Numbered from the stretch's first letter, positions 1-6,040 are shown. The stretch is DNA of 7,090 nt from Clostridiaceae bacterium (GCA_012727625.1 JAAYGP010000376.1:1-7090), one strand, 5' to 3'. Made by a program: numbers and translations. Notes: generated from the sequence alone by a model not told the origin.

Positions 1-1
1 C

Positions 2-193
2 ACGGGAATGTGCGGAGGATGCCGGGTTACGGTCGGAGGAAAGATTAAATTCGCTTGTGTTGACGGGCCGGATTTTGACGGGCACCTTGTGGATTTTGAT
101 GAGGCCATGAGAAGACAGGAAATGTATAAAACTGAAGAAAGTCGCAGCATGGAAGCACATCAATGCAGATTGGAGGAAATGGGTAATGCCTAA
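2..193 (+). CDS. nfnA: NfnA, FAD/[2Fe-2S] subunit of NADH-dependent ferredoxin:NADP+ oxidoreductase (3' end only)
   Basis: This is the C-terminal end (63 residues) of a gene that begins outside the window; the reading frame is open from the first bases and stops with TAA at 191-193. The visible part starts TGMCGGCR and has Cys codons at 11-13, 20-22 and 56-58, giving CxxC-x11-C. That is the [2Fe-2S] site of the PyrK/ferredoxin-NADP reductase-like family, which includes NfnA (also annotated sulfide dehydrogenase or ferredoxin-NADP reductase alpha subunit). The following VDGPDFDGH block and a charged tail fit the family C-terminus. In NfnA this subunit binds NAD(H), FAD and the [2Fe-2S] cluster and works in the cytoplasm with NfnB. 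The 8-bp overlap with nfnB supports translational coupling and makes NfnA far more likely than the dihydroorotate dehydrogenase subunit PyrK. The upstream fourth cluster ligand and the flavin domain cannot be checked here. Confidence 0.85.
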   Translation, partial: TGMCGGCRVTVGGKIKFACVDGPDFDGHLVDFDEAMRRQEMYKTEESRSMEAHQCRLEEMGNA

Positions 194-1583
194 TATGTCA
201 CTTGAGAAAGTTAAGATGCCTGAACAGGATCCTCAGGAAAGAATTAAGAATTTCGAAGAGGTTGCCAAAGGGTACACTGAAGAAATGGCCATTGAGGAAG
301 CAAATAGGTGTTTGTCCTGTAAAACAAGGCCATGCGTAGCCGGTTGTCCGGTTAATATTAAAATTCCTGAATTTATTTCTCTGATTGCGGAAGGAAAATT
401 TAAAGAGGCATATTTGAAAATAAAAGAAACCAATTCTCTGCCTGCAATTTGCGGCAGAGTCTGCCCGCAGGAAACCCAATGCGAGCTGCTCTGTGTAAGG
501 GGCAAAAAGGGAGAACCTGTTGCAATCGGCCGGCTGGAACGGTTTGCTGCCGATTGGTATATGTCGCATGAAGAGCCGGAAGAGCACGAAATTAAAAAGA
601 ACGGCAGAAAAGTGGCTGTGGTAGGTTCCGGCCCCGCAGGGCTTACATGTTCGGGAGATCTTGCCAAAATGGGCTTTGACGTTACAATTTTTGAAGCTTT
701 CCACACTCCCGGAGGGGTGCTTATGTACGGCATTCCGGAATTCAGGCTGCCCAAGGAACTTGTCCAGAAGGAAATTGATAATGTAAGAAAGCTTGGTGTT
801 GAAATAAAAACAAACATGGTAATAGGAAAATCAATTACCGTGGACGAGCTGATGGAAGAAGGTTATGAAGCAATATTTATTGGCAGTGGAGCCGGGCTTC
901 CGAGTTTTATGGGAATTCCGGGTGAAAACCTTAATGGAGTGTATTCCGCGAATGAATTCTTAACGAGAATAAACTTAATGAAAGCATATCTGTATCCACA
1001 GGTGGATACACCAATTAAGGCGGGGAAAAATGTTGCCGTGGTCGGCGGCGGAAATGTTGCCATGGATGCGGCAAGATGCGCAAAAAGGCTTGGAGCTGAA
1101 AATGTTTACATAGTCTACCGCAGGTCGGAAGCGGAAATGCCTGCCAGGGTGGAAGAGGTTCACCATGCCAAAGAAGAAGGTATAATTTTCAAGCTCCTGA
1201 CAAACCCGAAGCGTATTCTGGGTACCGAAGACGGATGGGTTAAAGGTATGGAATGTATTGAGATGAAGCTGGGTGAGCCGGATGCTTCCGGCAGAAGACG
1301 TCCTGTTGCCATAGAGGGTTCCGAACATGTTCTGGATGTTGACACCGTTATTATCGCAATAGGCCAAAGCCCCAATCCGTTAATTAAATCAACAACCCCG
1401 GACTTAAAAACCCATGACTGGGGAGGAATAATAATCGATGAAGAAACCGGGGCCACCAGCAAGCCTGGCGTTTATGCCGGTGGTGATGCGGTAACCGGCG
1501 CGGCTACGGTTATTTTGGCAATGGGTGCGGGCAAAAAAGCAGCTTCTGCAATTGCCGGGTATCTTAGCGGGAACAAAAAATAG
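186..1583 (+). CDS. nfnB: NfnB, NADPH/ferredoxin-binding subunit (GltD-like flavoprotein)
   Basis: This 465-residue cytoplasmic iron-sulfur flavoprotein resembles the glutamate synthase small subunit. Residues 1-130 form the Fe-S domain, with eight Cys at 42, 45, 50, 54, 89, 93, 99 and 103, the pattern for two [4Fe-4S] clusters. VAVVGSGPAG (143-152) is the FAD dinucleotide fold. VAVVGGGNVAMDAAR (283-297) is the NADP(H)-binding fold. AGGDAVTGAATVILAMGAG (431-449) is the C-terminal FAD contact. The length is typical of stand-alone NfnB/GltA-like proteins. The adjacent NfnA argues for the bifurcating complex, which couples NADH and reduced ferredoxin oxidation to formation of two NADPH, rather than a true glutamate synthase, since no large GltB subunit is present. 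The ATG at 186 is chosen because GGAGG (172-176) lies 9 nt upstream and the family often starts MPNMS; the ATG at 195 is possible. It overlaps nfnA by 8 bp. Confidence 0.9.
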   Translation: MPNMSLEKVKMPEQDPQERIKNFEEVAKGYTEEMAIEEANRCLSCKTRPCVAGCPVNIKIPEFISLIAEGKFKEAYLKIKETNSLPAICGRVCPQETQCELLCVRGKKGEPVAIGRLERFAADWYMSHEEPEEHEIKKNGRKVAVVGSGPAGLTCSGDLAKMGFDVTIFEAFHTPGGVLMYGIPEFRLPKELVQKEIDNVRKLGVEIKTNMVIGKSITVDELMEEGYEAIFIGSGAGLPSFMGIPGENLNGVYSANEFLTRINLMKAYLYPQVDTPIKAGKNVAVVGGGNVAMDAARCAKRLGAENVYIVYRRSEAEMPARVEEVHHAKEEGIIFKLLTNPKRILGTEDGWVKGMECIEMKLGEPDASGRRRPVAIEGSEHVLDVDTVIIAIGQSPNPLIKSTTPDLKTHDWGGIIIDEETGATSKPGVYAGGDAVTGAATVILAMGAGKKAASAIAGYLSGNKK

Positions 1584-1592
1584 TTTATAATG

Positions 1593-1650
1593 ATATGTTT
1601 TGAGGGAAAATAGCTGAGAGTGTACTTTTTAGGGTACACTCCCGACATAT
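1593..1650 (+). promoter_or_regulatory. Compound stem-loop between nfnB and aroQ
   Basis: An outer stem pairs 1593-1598 with 1645-1650 (ATATGT/ACATAT), extendable by one G-U pair. An inner perfect 8-bp stem, GAGTGTAC (1618-1625) with GTACACTC (1634-1641), closes an 8-nt loop that could tighten through two further U-G pairs. A purine-rich internal loop (GAGGGAAAATAGCTGA) lies on the 5' side only. No T-run follows, so it is not a standard intrinsic terminator. It could protect the 3' end of the nfnAB message or be part of an aroQ leader. A perfect TATAAT at 1586-1591 lies just upstream, but only a poor -35 (TTAGCG, 1564-1569, 16-bp spacer) accompanies it, so a promoter here is uncertain. The pairing is seen directly; the function is inferred. 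Confidence 0.4.
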
Positions 1651-1750
1651 TTTAAGACTGGTATATTAAAAGGCAAATTTCTCAGTAGGGAACAGGATAC
1701 GTTCCTTGGTTAAGGCTTCTGATATACATATTTAAGTATCAATAACCGGG

Positions 1751-1771
1751 AAACCTTTAGGTTTGATTTTT
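1751..1771 (+). terminator. Weak terminator-like hairpin in the aroQ leader
   Basis: AAACC (1751-1755) pairs with GGTTT (1760-1764) around TTTA, followed by GATTTTT ending at 1771. The stem is only five AT-rich pairs, and it ends just 5 nt before the aroQ ribosome binding site (GGAGG, 1777-1781). It would be a leaky terminator at best. Upstream, GTATAT (1661-1666) can pair with ATATAC (1722-1727), or GATATA (1721-1726) with TATATC (1771-1776) beside the ribosome binding site. A further hairpin forms from GGAAC (1689-1693) and GTTCC (1701-1705). I do not recognise a known riboswitch or T-box signature in this leader. Confidence 0.25.
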
Positions 1772-1788
1772 ATATCGGAGGTATTGGT

Positions 1789-2217
1789 GTGAAAATTCTT
1801 GTCATTAACGGACCCAATTTGAATCTGCTGGGCAAAAGAGAGCCTGAAGTCTATGGTTATGAAACCCTTGACGACCTTGAAATAGCCATTTCAAAAGAAG
1901 CGGAAAATCTGGGCATTGAAGTTTGTTTTTTTCAGTCAAACCACGAGGGGGAAATAATAGACACTATTCAATCAGCACAGGGAAATAATGTGGACGCAAT
2001 TATTATCAATCCCGGTGCGTTCTCCCATTACAGCCTTGCAATCCGGGACGCGATTAAGGGAACCGGCATAAGGGCCATTGAAGTGCATATGTCAAATATT
2101 CATGCAAGAGAAGAATTCAGGAGAATATCAGTGATTGCTCCCGTGTGTATGGGGCAGATAAGCGGGTTTGGCTTTAAAGGATATCTGGCGGCTTTGAAAA
2201 TTTTAAAAGGTGATTAG
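1789..2217 (+). CDS. aroQ: 3-dehydroquinate dehydratase, type II
   Basis: This enzyme dehydrates 3-dehydroquinate to 3-dehydroshikimate in the shikimate pathway leading to aromatic amino acids; the type II enzyme is a cytoplasmic dodecamer. The 142-residue length is typical. Visible motifs are GPNLNLLGKREPEVYG (8-23), with the catalytic Arg17 and Tyr22; FFQSNHEGEIID (47-58); INPGAFSHYS (73-82), with substrate-binding Asn74 and His80; and EVHMSNIHAREEFR (98-111), with His100 and Arg111. All expected active-site residues are present. The start is GTG at 1789, with GGAGG (1777-1781) 7 nt upstream and the family start KILVINGPN directly after. Its position ahead of an Xaa-Pro peptidase and efp matches yqhS in Bacillus subtilis. 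No terminator follows it, so read-through into the peptidase gene is possible. Confidence 0.95.
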   Translation: MKILVINGPNLNLLGKREPEVYGYETLDDLEIAISKEAENLGIEVCFFQSNHEGEIIDTIQSAQGNNVDAIIINPGAFSHYSLAIRDAIKGTGIRAIEVHMSNIHAREEFRRISVIAPVCMGQISGFGFKGYLAALKILKGD

Positions 2218-2316
2218 CAGGACCGTATAAAGGCTTAAAAATAACAAAGTTATGAGTAAGGTTATTTAAAGTTTTAAAATATTGCATAAACGAGATAAGC
2301 AGTAACATATACAGAT

Positions 2317-2371
2317 CTGAATATAAAAAAAGTTAAAATTAATTAAGGATATTCAGCTGTCTGAATATTTT
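2317..2371 (+). repeat. Three copies of an 8-mer forming alternative hairpins before the peptidase gene
   Basis: CTGAATAT occurs at 2317-2324 and again at 2361-2368, and its exact reverse complement ATATTCAG lies at 2349-2356. The central inverted copy can pair with either flank. The distal choice gives a tight hairpin (loop CTGT, 2357-2360) extendable to about 11 pairs through AGG (2346-2348) with TTT (2369-2371). The proximal choice leaves a 24-nt loop. The tight hairpin ends 3 nt before the ribosome binding site at 2375. It may affect translation initiation or read-through from aroQ. The repeats are seen directly; any switching is inferred, and AT-rich sequence raises the chance of coincidence. 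Confidence 0.35.
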
Positions 2372-2374
2372 AGC

Positions 2375-2380
2375 AGGTGA
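2375..2380 (+). promoter_or_regulatory. Ribosome binding site that decides the peptidase start
   Basis: AGGTGA, extended by TT, matches the anti-Shine-Dalgarno complement and lies 5 nt before ATG 2386. The alternative in-frame GTG at 2377 falls inside this site, so initiation there is unlikely. Confidence 0.7.
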
Positions 2381-2385
2381 TTATT

Positions 2386-3459
2386 ATGCATCAGAGATTG
2401 AAGGAACTTATAAAAATATTGGAAAAGGAAGAACTGGACGGCATTTTATTAACCGGCAGGTCAAACACTTTCTACTTTACAGGCTTTACAGGCTCCACAT
2501 CCGTTTGCATTGTCAGCAGGGAAAAGGTTTATTTAATAGTTGATTTTCGTTATACCTCTCAGGCAAAGGAACAGGTTTTTGATGGTATTGAAACAATACA
2601 GCATGAAAAAGGCGCAATGGATGTTCTATCAAGGCTTTGTTCCGAATACTGCATTTTTGGTATTGGCATTGAAGGCAATAACATGACATATTCCGAATAT
2701 TTAAAAATAAAGGAAAAGCTTATTAATGTCAAAGAGCTTCGCAACATACAGGATTCCTTAGACCGCATACGAATGACAAAAGACGATAATGAGCTGCAAA
2801 TAATTAAAGGGGCGGTTGATATTGCCGATAAAGCATTCAGTGAGATTTTGCCCTTTATTAAGCCGGGAATCAGGGAATCTGAAGTAGCTTTGGAACTGGA
2901 GTACAGAATGAGAAAGCTTGGCGCGAGCGGGCCCTCCTTTGAAACGATTATAGCTTCAGGCCCAAGATCGGCATTGCCTCACGGAACTGCGGGCAACAGG
3001 GAAATCAAGGCGGGTGACGCTATTGTTATGGACTTTGGCGCAATTTATAAAGGATACTCTTCCGATATGACCCGTACGGTTTTTATGGGAGAACCGTCCG
3101 GGAAACTTAAGGAAATATATAGCATTGTGTTAGAGGCACAATTTGAAGCACTTGCCGCTTCCAGGCCCGGAATAACAGGAAAAGAGCTTGACAGTGTTTC
3201 ACGCTCAATTATTAACAGGGCAGGATATGAAAAATGCTTCGGCCATGGGCTGGGGCACGGTGTGGGAATTGAAATTCACGAAAAACCCGGGATTTCTCCA
3301 AAGGGTAATGAAATTTTAGAGCAGGGTATGGTTTTTACCGTTGAGCCGGGAATTTATGTAGAGGGACTCGGCGGAGTGCGTATAGAGGATATGGTTTTTC
3401 TTACCTCTGACGGGCCGGTAATTCCCACAAAATCAACTAAGGACATTATAATTCTTTAA
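2386..3459 (+). CDS. Xaa-Pro aminopeptidase, M24B metallopeptidase (YqhT-like)
   Basis: This 357-residue cytoplasmic dipeptidase/aminopeptidase of the pita-bread fold is likely to remove N-terminal residues preceding proline. Residues 1-125 form the creatinase/prolidase N-terminal domain, with a typical LLTGRSNTFYFTGFTGS segment. Residues 133-350 form the catalytic domain. The five dinuclear metal ligands are visible: Asp216 (MDFGA), Asp227 (SSDMTRT), His291 (GLGHGVG), Glu320 (TVEPGIY) and Glu334 (RIEDMV). The catalytic-type His199 (LPHGT) and His298 (IHEKPG) are also present, so it should be active. Length and domain order are normal, and no signal peptide is seen. In Bacillus subtilis the equivalent gene yqhT also sits between aroQ and efp. 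Sequence alone does not separate aminopeptidase P from prolidase; the family and fold are secure, the exact substrate is not. Confidence 0.92.
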   Translation: MHQRLKELIKILEKEELDGILLTGRSNTFYFTGFTGSTSVCIVSREKVYLIVDFRYTSQAKEQVFDGIETIQHEKGAMDVLSRLCSEYCIFGIGIEGNNMTYSEYLKIKEKLINVKELRNIQDSLDRIRMTKDDNELQIIKGAVDIADKAFSEILPFIKPGIRESEVALELEYRMRKLGASGPSFETIIASGPRSALPHGTAGNREIKAGDAIVMDFGAIYKGYSSDMTRTVFMGEPSGKLKEIYSIVLEAQFEALAASRPGITGKELDSVSRSIINRAGYEKCFGHGLGHGVGIEIHEKPGISPKGNEILEQGMVFTVEPGIYVEGLGGVRIEDMVFLTSDGPVIPTKSTKDIIIL

Positions 3460-3584
3460 TGCAGTGTATTTGCCGATTTAATTCTTGCATAGAAAGCGGT
3501 TTTAATTTAATATAGATTCGTGGGAAAATATTGGGGTTGTACAGTTTAGACAGATGTTTAAGCTGAAACGTATTGCGAAAGTAT

Positions 3585-3652
3585 GAATTCCGGCAAAAGC
3601 GGGGTTTGACGTGTAATTTTATAAACTTTGGCATTATCGCGAAAGCGATGAT
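3585..3652 (+). promoter_or_regulatory. Hairpins in the 5' leader of efp
   Basis: In the 229-bp gap between the peptidase gene and efp, ATTATCGC (3633-3640) pairs with GCGATGAT (3645-3652) over a GAAA tetraloop. The stem has 8 pairs, one of them U-G, and ends 21 nt before the AGAGG ribosome binding site (3674-3678). A weaker upstream stem, 3585-3592 with 3600-3607, contains several G-U pairs. Neither is followed by a T-run. Promoter candidates are poor: TAGACA (3547-3552) with TATTGC 18 bp on, and TTGACG (3606-3611) with CATTAT after an overlong 20-bp spacer. A promoter for efp is expected here but I cannot fix it. Confidence 0.35.
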
Positions 3653-3688
3653 AAATTTTAAAAATGCAGATTGAGAGGATGAGATAAC

Positions 3689-4246
3689 ATGATTAGTGCT
3701 GGAGATTTTAGAAATGGTGTTACATTTGAACTTGACGGTCAGGTTTTTCAGATTATTGAATTCCAGCATGTAAAACCCGGGAAGGGCGCAGCGTTTGTTC
3801 GTACCAAAATAAAAAACGTTCTTACAGGCTCAACGGTAGAACGTTCATTCAGCCCAACAGACAAGTTTGCAAGGGCTCAAATCAATAAGCGAGATATGTT
3901 GTACCTTTATAGGGATGGCGATCTGTGTTATTTTATGGATGAGCAAACATATGAGCAGATACCGGTAAATGAAAGTAGTGCCGGAGACGCTTTGAAGTTT
4001 GTTAAAGAGAATACGACCTGTAAAGTACTGTTTTATAAAGAGCAGGTTATAGGTATAGAACCTCCTATTTTTGTCGAGCTGGAAGTTACGGAAACAGAGC
4101 CCGGTTTTAAGGGTGATACGGCGACCGGGGCCACAAAGCCGGCAGTTGTTGAAACAGGTGCACAAATTAAGGTGCCGTTGTTTATAAATATTGGGGACAT
4201 TGTCAGGATTGATACCAGGACAGGCGAATACATGGAAAGGCTGTAA
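3689..4246 (+). CDS. efp: Elongation factor P
   Basis: This 185-residue translation factor binds between the ribosomal P and E sites and rescues ribosomes stalled on polyproline stretches. Domain I (about 1-63) is KOW-like and carries the loop KPGKGAAF (29-36), with Lys32 at its tip. Lys32 is the position modified in many bacteria and the one carrying 5-aminopentanol in Bacillus subtilis. Domain II (about 67-127) and domain III (about 130-185) are OB folds. The family signature is visible as KPA (150-152) followed by GAQIKVPLFINIGD (157-170). Full length, with no missing parts. ATG 3689 is preceded by AGAGG (3674-3678) at 10 nt. It sits between an Xaa-Pro peptidase and the spoIIIA operon as in Bacillus, and ends at a strong terminator. 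No lysine-modifying enzyme gene (EpmA, EpmB or YmfI type) is visible in the window. Confidence 0.97.
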   Translation: MISAGDFRNGVTFELDGQVFQIIEFQHVKPGKGAAFVRTKIKNVLTGSTVERSFSPTDKFARAQINKRDMLYLYRDGDLCYFMDEQTYEQIPVNESSAGDALKFVKENTTCKVLFYKEQVIGIEPPIFVELEVTETEPGFKGDTATGATKPAVVETGAQIKVPLFINIGDIVRIDTRTGEYMERL

Positions 4247-4289
4247 TTGATATAGCAATAAAACCGGAAAAATTGAATAATAACAGTTT

Positions 4290-4316
4290 AAAAAAGAGAG
4301 GCAACTCTCTTTTTTT
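4290..4316 (+). terminator. Intrinsic terminator after efp
   Basis: A perfect 11-bp stem pairs 4290-4300 (A6 then GAGAG) with 4305-4315 (CTCTC then T6) over the stable tetraloop GCAA, and the T-tract runs to 4316. It lies 43 nt after the efp stop and separates the housekeeping genes from the sporulation operon. Because the A-run on the other side would serve as a U-tract in reverse, it could work in both directions. Confidence 0.93.
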
Positions 4317-4317
4317 G

Positions 4318-4345
4318 TCATATATTAAGGGTAAGTGCATACAAT
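4318..4345 (+). promoter_or_regulatory. Sigma-E-type promoter of the spoIIIA operon
   Basis: The -10 element CATACAAT (4338-4345) matches the sigma-E -10 consensus exactly. TCATATA (4318-4324) fits six of seven positions of the sigma-E -35 (K-M-ATATT), with a 13-bp spacer, close to the usual 14. The predicted start of transcription is about 4352, giving an untranslated leader of roughly 195 nt before spoIIIAA. The promoter begins within 2 nt of the efp terminator T-tract, the expected arrangement for an operon switched on only in the mother cell. In Bacillus subtilis spoIIIA is transcribed by sigma-E. Sequence match is direct; activity is inferred. Confidence 0.7.
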
Positions 4346-4356
4346 GAACTAAACAA

Positions 4357-4366
4357 AAGGACAGGC
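4357..4366 (+). promoter_or_regulatory. Possible SpoIIID operator
   Basis: AAGGACAGGC fits every position of the SpoIIID consensus WWRRACARNY. It lies about 5-14 bp downstream of the predicted start of transcription, where binding would block RNA polymerase. SpoIIID is reported to repress spoIIIA in Bacillus subtilis, providing the expected switch-off. The consensus is degenerate, so a chance match is possible. Confidence 0.4.
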
Positions 4367-4547
4367 TTAAGCTTTCCGGCACAGGAAAGTAAAAAAATTA
4401 ACTTAAAACAGCCATGCTTAAGACATAAGGAAAACTTACAGCATTAAATGTGCCGGTTCAATATAAGTTTTTAAATAATTATGTTCAACAAAAGGAAACT
4501 CTTGACTGAAAGGAAAAACACGACCGAAAAACCGGAGGTACAGGATA
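4367..4547 (+). other. Long untranslated leader of spoIIIAA, no gene
   Basis: This stretch carries no convincing reading frame. It holds one small hairpin, CTTTCC (4372-4377) with GGAAAG (4384-4389), two copies of GCTTAAG near 4366 and 4416, and the spoIIIAA ribosome binding site GGAGG (4534-4538). Bacillus subtilis has a small membrane-protein gene, yqhV, at this place; no counterpart is seen here. The role of such a long leader is unknown. Confidence 0.5.
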
Positions 4548-5603
4548 ATGGACGTAAATGACGCTGTTAATCGTATCTATAATGAAATAGTTCCATACCT
4601 TCCTGCAAATATTGGAAAAGGGCTTATGCAGCTTGACAGATTAATTCTTTGCGAAGCAGAAGAAATAAGACTTCGTGCCAACAGACCCGTTATGCTGCAC
4701 TATGGCAGAAAGGATGGATTCATAAAAGAAAAGGGACGCATAAACAGCAGTCCCCGGGATGCTTTAATTGTGTCTCCGGAAGATTTAATCGAGTGTGTCT
4801 ACAAAATTTGTGAGCATTCCTGGTATGCCTATCAGGAAGACATTAACAAAGGTTTTATAACAATAAAGGGCGGTCACAGGGCAGGCATAATCGGAACCCC
4901 GGTTACAGAGGACGGGAAAATTATAAACATAAAGGACATTTCGTCAATTAATTTCCGCATTGCAAGAGAGATAAAAGGATGCGCGGCGAGCATAATCAAA
5001 TACCTGGTTAAAAATATACATGATATATACAATACTTTGATTGTTTCACCTCCGGGGCTTGGCAAAACAACAATATTAAGGGATGCGATCAGGTTTTTAA
5101 GCAATGGGTTTCCTCCGGAGTTTTATGGTTTAAAAGTGGGCGTGGTTGACGAGCGTGGTGAAATTGCCGCCTCCTATAAAGGCATTCCGTCCAATGACCT
5201 TGGATATCGCACGGACATTATAAACGGCATTCATAAAAAGACAGGAATGGAAATATTGTTAAGGAGTATGGGCCCCAATATTATCGCCCTGGATGAATTG
5301 GGAAACCCTGATGACGCGGCAACTCTTCAACAGGTTGTAAATGCGGGCATCAGGCTGGTTGCGACAGCTCACGGATACAATTTTGATTCATTGAAAATGC
5401 GTCAGGGTTTTAAGGAACTTCTTGATATAAAAGCATTTGAACGATTTGTAATCCTATCGGTGGACAAAGCCCTGAAATATCATACAACAATTTTGGATGG
5501 TGATGGAAATGTCATTGCTGTGGTTTCTGAAATCGGCAGGAAGCCTGCTGATTATGGGGAGTTCGACAATGGCCGGATTCGCCTTTTCCCGCAGATTAAC
5601 TGA
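4548..5603 (+). CDS. spoIIIAA: Stage III sporulation protein AA, ATPase of the SpoIIIA-SpoIIQ channel
   Basis: This 351-residue mother-cell protein is the cytosolic ATPase of the SpoIIIA complex, which links mother cell and forespore and resembles secretion-system motors. The N-terminal part (1-140) has the conserved LCEAEEIRLRANRPV segment (34-48) and GGHRAGIIG (108-116). The ATPase core has Walker A at SPPGLGKTT (167-175), VVDERGEIAA (199-208), and Walker B at NIIALDELG (244-252), followed by the sensor-like VATAHG (271-276). All nucleotide-binding residues are intact. No membrane segment or signal peptide is seen. It is about 40 residues longer than the Bacillus subtilis protein (307 from memory), and its last 31 codons overlap spoIIIAB in another frame. 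ATG 4548 has GGAGG (4534-4538) 9 nt upstream. First gene of the operon, downstream of a sigma-E-like promoter. Confidence 0.96.
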   Translation: MDVNDAVNRIYNEIVPYLPANIGKGLMQLDRLILCEAEEIRLRANRPVMLHYGRKDGFIKEKGRINSSPRDALIVSPEDLIECVYKICEHSWYAYQEDINKGFITIKGGHRAGIIGTPVTEDGKIINIKDISSINFRIAREIKGCAASIIKYLVKNIHDIYNTLIVSPPGLGKTTILRDAIRFLSNGFPPEFYGLKVGVVDERGEIAASYKGIPSNDLGYRTDIINGIHKKTGMEILLRSMGPNIIALDELGNPDDAATLQQVVNAGIRLVATAHGYNFDSLKMRQGFKELLDIKAFERFVILSVDKALKYHTTILDGDGNVIAVVSEIGRKPADYGEFDNGRIRLFPQIN

Positions 5604-6036
5604 AAGAATAGAGAATATACGGCAAATACAGGCATTTTTGATGGAACTGGAAAATGAAATTGTTTATATAAACCGTCCCCTTGGACAGGCTTTGTTGGCC
5701 ATATCCCACAAAAAGGGGATGATGTCTTCATTTGCAAAAAGGGTATTTGAAATTCAAAACAATACAAAGCTTTCAACAGGCAAAGCATGGGAGAAAAGCC
5801 TGGATGAATTCCGGGCACAGTGGGTGTTGCACCAGGAGGAATGGGATTTAATGATATCCATGGGATATGTTCTCGGGAAAACCAACAGAGCCGGACAGAA
5901 ATCCTGTATAGAACTTGTACGTTCCAAGCTTGGCATACAGGAGAAAAAAGCTGAAAATGACAGGGCGCAAAAGGAAAAGCTCTATAAAAGCCTTGGAGTG
6001 CTTGGCGGCATAGCAACGGTACTTGTACTTATATGA
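5509..6036 (+). CDS. spoIIIAB: Stage III sporulation protein AB
   Basis: This 175-residue membrane protein of the SpoIIIA channel is related to the type II secretion GspF family and thought to be the partner of SpoIIIAA. It has a hydrophobic N-terminal segment (about 3-25), the conserved TERIENIRQIQAFLMELENE helix (31-50) with VYINRPL (52-58), a charged helical middle, and a hydrophobic C-terminal end (162-175). ATG 5509 is preferred because it gives a length like the Bacillus protein (171) with its full N-terminal membrane segment, and GGATGG (5495-5500) lies 8 nt upstream. GTG/ATG codons at 5497-5503, and starts at 5515 (TTG), 5554 or 5569, are alternatives. With ATG 5509 the gene overlaps spoIIIAA by 95 bp. 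Identity is secure; the start is not. Confidence 0.9.
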   Translation: MSLLWFLKSAGSLLIMGSSTMAGFAFSRRLTERIENIRQIQAFLMELENEIVYINRPLGQALLAISHKKGMMSSFAKRVFEIQNNTKLSTGKAWEKSLDEFRAQWVLHQEEWDLMISMGYVLGKTNRAGQKSCIELVRSKLGIQEKKAENDRAQKEKLYKSLGVLGGIATVLVLI

Positions 6037-6040
6037 GGAG
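6035..6040 (+). promoter_or_regulatory. Ribosome binding site that decides the spoIIIAC start
   Basis: GAGGAG begins inside the spoIIIAB stop codon (TGA, 6034-6036) and lies 6 nt before ATG 6047. It directly abuts ATG 6041 and follows TTG 6023, so neither of those is a workable start for this site. Confidence 0.7.

Noticed and set aside
233..817. Long open frames on the minus strand inside nfnB, and similar ones inside efp and spoIIIAB
   Set aside because: They lie opposite strongly supported genes, lack family motifs, and have no ribosome binding sites in suitable places.
1615..1640. Thiamine pyrophosphate riboswitch suggested by CTGAGAG
   Set aside because: The rest of the conserved core (ACC...GAACCTGAT...) is absent, and aroQ is not a thiamine gene.
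1584..1788. T-box leader upstream of aroQ
   Set aside because: No GGGTGGNACCGCG-like antiterminator motif is present and the terminator hairpin is weak.
2377..2385. GTG start adding three residues to the peptidase
   Set aside because: The GTG is part of the AGGTGA ribosome binding site that serves ATG 2386.
3606..3637. Sigma-A promoter TTGACG ... CATTAT before efp
   Set aside because: The 20-bp spacer is too long and no good -10 occurs at 16-18 bp, so it is not called as a feature.
4481..4561. 26-codon reading frame (MFNKRKLLTE...) before spoIIIAA
   Set aside because: It has no ribosome binding site, is lysine-rich as expected from A-rich leader sequence, and overlaps the spoIIIAA start.
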